This document shows positions 4,220 to 5,457 of a stretch of 5,457 bases of DNA, in pieces (the stretch's first letter is position 1; each line of letters begins with the position of its first letter). The DNA is from Candidatus Bathyarchaeota archaeon (GTDB lineage: Archaea; Thermoproteota; Bathyarchaeia; Bathyarchaeales; Bathyarchaeaceae). The notes beneath the pieces were generated by a model. It saw nothing but the letters and a program-made list of their open reading frames with translations, did not search any database and was not told where the DNA came from. A program made the translations under genes and the position numbers. The stretch spans positions 764,148 to 769,604 of the forward strand of contig CP070791.1 in assembly GCA_020346825.1 (NCBI GenBank). The letters run 5' to 3'.

Positions 4220-4522
4220 ATGAAGCGGGAATGGGCAGAACAATTAGGCTCCAAATGTGACATAGACTCGGAGACTTTGGAGCACGTAATAGAAGAATTG
4301 AGTGAAAGCTGCTATGGTGATGCAAAAACTGCAAGGAAAGTCGTTGAAGAACTCACGTTGAAATGCAGCTTCAAAAAGGGGGAACTAACGAAGTTCATCC
4401 GTGAAGTCTCACAAAACTGCCCCATGGACGCAAAGAAATTGCACAACGAAATTCTTAAGGCTGAGGGTAAGAGAGAGCAGGCCTTTCAAGCAATATACAG
4501 AGCAGCACGAACAAGGTTCTGA
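4220..4522 (+). CDS. Protein of four 18-residue tandem repeats, one Cys per repeat
   Basis: The 100 residues are built from four gapless 18-residue units at 9-26, 27-44, 45-62 and 63-80. The consensus is L-S-x-x-C-x-x-D-A-K-x-L-x-x-x-I-E-E. Cysteines fall exactly at 13, 31, 49 and 67 and are the only ones present. Each unit is probably one helix plus a turn (Cys and Asp at the cap, Leu and Ile facing inward), so the Cys should line one face of a small helical stack, suitable for metal or cluster binding, disulfides or redox sensing. A basic tail (81-100, ending AARTRF) could touch nucleic acid. I know no such family. ATG 4220 is certain as the first start because TAG precedes it directly in frame. 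It is divergent from the SOR-like gene and is the only plus-strand protein gene here. Ends in TGA. Confidence 0.8.
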   Translation: MKREWAEQLGSKCDIDSETLEHVIEELSESCYGDAKTARKVVEELTLKCSFKKGELTKFIREVSQNCPMDAKKLHNEILKAEGKREQAFQAIYRAARTRF

Positions 4523-4584
4523 AAACTCTGACATGCGCGCGTATTGCCGTTTCCTACACACAATTCTCCAGGTATTTGGATAAT

Positions 4585-5457
4585 CTAGTGTTGGTGATGC
4601 TCGATGAGTTGATGGTATTGGTCCGGCGGCATAAGGGAACGGAAAGCCCTTTCTACCACCTCGTTTAGAGCGGGGTGGATGTGCATTCCGTTGATTATTG
4701 GCTCTGCGCTTTGTTTGGGTGTGTACATCAGGTTTATTATCTCCTGTATGAGAACAGAGGCATATGGCCCAATAATATGTGCTCCCAAGATTTTCATAGT
4801 CTCATTCTCGACGATAACCTTGACAAAATAATCCTTTACACCCATTGCTTCTCCCTTAGCAGTGTTTTCATACCTGTAGATTCCGATTAGTACCTTGTCT
4901 TTTCCATATCTCTCAATCGCTTCTTTTTCTCTGAGGCCGACGCCTGCAATTTCGGGATACGTGAAAACTGCATGTGGTATCGCGTGGTAATCAACTTTTA
5001 CCTTCTTGTTTAGTATGGCATTGTAGTATACGATTATAGATTCGTAGTTTGCCGCATGTTTGAAGAGCTGGATTCCGTTTGCATCGCCAAAAGCCCAAAT
5101 GTTCGGTTGCGAGGTCTCCATATACTCATTTACGGTAATCCATCCTCTCTGGTCTGTTTTTACTCCTGCTCTTTCAGGATGAAGCACGTCTGTGTTCGGG
5201 CCTCTTCCGGCAGCTATTAGTATCTCGTCTGCAGTTATCACCACCTTTTCTCCGTTCTCCCTGTTAACAGCGACAAGCCGCTTCTTGCCCATCGAAGTCT
5301 TCTCCGCTTCATGCACCTCGTGATTCGTGAGAATTGTCATGTGTTTCTCCAACTCTCTCTTTGCTAGCGCCGACACCTCGGGTTCTTCTTGTTTGAGAAA
5401 CTGAGGATTCCTACCGATTACGGTTACTTTAGATCCCATGGCTGAAAAGAAATGGCC
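4585..5457 (-). CDS. Class I pyridine nucleotide-disulfide oxidoreductase, dihydrolipoamide dehydrogenase type (5' end off the window)
   Basis: The frame is open to the right edge (GHFFSAMGSKVTVIGRNPQF), which is the second half of the NAD(P)-binding Rossmann motif, so about 291 residues are present. The N-terminal FAD domain, with its expected redox-active CxxxxC, is missing. Seen here are the ATG-like segment EILIAAGRGPNTDVL, the second FAD motif NIWAFGDANGIQLFKHAANY and the dimerisation domain with AVFTYPEIAGVGL. The C-terminal active-site pair is in MHIHPALNEVVERAF, where His and Glu activate the disulfide of the partner subunit. No C-terminal Cys pair is present, which argues against a standard mercuric reductase. 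Lipoamide, mycothione-like thiols or another disulfide remain possible substrates. The ATG at 5439 is internal, not the true start. It converges on the Cys-repeat gene across a 62-base gap with no clear terminator. Confidence 0.9.
   Translation of the reverse strand, partial: GHFFSAMGSKVTVIGRNPQFLKQEEPEVSALAKRELEKHMTILTNHEVHEAEKTSMGKKRLVAVNRENGEKVVITADEILIAAGRGPNTDVLHPERAGVKTDQRGWITVNEYMETSQPNIWAFGDANGIQLFKHAANYESIIVYYNAILNKKVKVDYHAIPHAVFTYPEIAGVGLREKEAIERYGKDKVLIGIYRYENTAKGEAMGVKDYFVKVIVENETMKILGAHIIGPYASVLIQEIINLMYTPKQSAEPIINGMHIHPALNEVVERAFRSLMPPDQYHQLIEHHQH

Overview
The window looks archaeal. Several genes are preceded by AT-rich TATA-like boxes about 20-45 bases before the start codon, some of them fitting leaderless or short-leader transcripts. 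The Shine-Dalgarno elements that can be seen are of the GGTG/GGTGA type. One secreted protein ends in a PEF-type, archaeosortase-like sorting signal. No marker gene fixes the lineage; an uncultivated TACK-type archaeon (Bathyarchaeia or similar) is a guess.

Layout, left to right. Bases 1-677 (minus strand) hold a small cupin protein followed by a class I SAM-dependent methyltransferase that runs off the left edge. Bases 759-1438 (minus) hold a PD-(D/E)XK nuclease gene broken twice: a -1 frameshift near its 5' end, and an amber codon exactly where the Tyr of the QxxxY motif belongs. Bases 1439-1759 have no convincing intact gene but contain an 11-bp inverted repeat enclosing a branched foldable segment. 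Bases 1760-1921 (minus) encode a 53-residue single-span membrane protein. Bases 1922-2370 have no convincing protein gene. They hold a TATA-like box, two related repeat families and a set of complementary TTGAGG/CCTCAA segments ending in a hairpin plus T5, which I read as a possible plus-strand structured RNA.

Bases 2371-4054 (minus) are the functional core: a secreted, C-terminally anchored protein resembling the superoxide reductase (desulfoferrodoxin) iron domain, then a four-helix DUF420-like membrane protein with two candidate ligand histidines, then a WrbA-type NAD(P)H:quinone oxidoreductase. A reasonable but unproven reading is that they serve one oxidative-stress or membrane electron-transfer task, with WrbA handling quinones on the inside, the membrane protein in between, and the SOR-like protein outside.

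Divergent from these, bases 4220-4522 (plus) encode a 100-residue protein built from four exact 18-residue repeats, each with one cysteine. Its start codon is preceded by a perfect 9-bp hairpin that would hide the ribosome binding site. Bases 4585-5457 (minus) hold the C-terminal two thirds of a class I pyridine-nucleotide disulfide oxidoreductase (dihydrolipoamide dehydrogenase type), cut by the right edge.

The most novel items are the Cys-repeat protein with its hairpin, the PEF-anchored SOR-like protein, the candidate structured RNA near 2178-2319, and the doubly broken nuclease. All functional statements come from motif reading by eye, without database searches.
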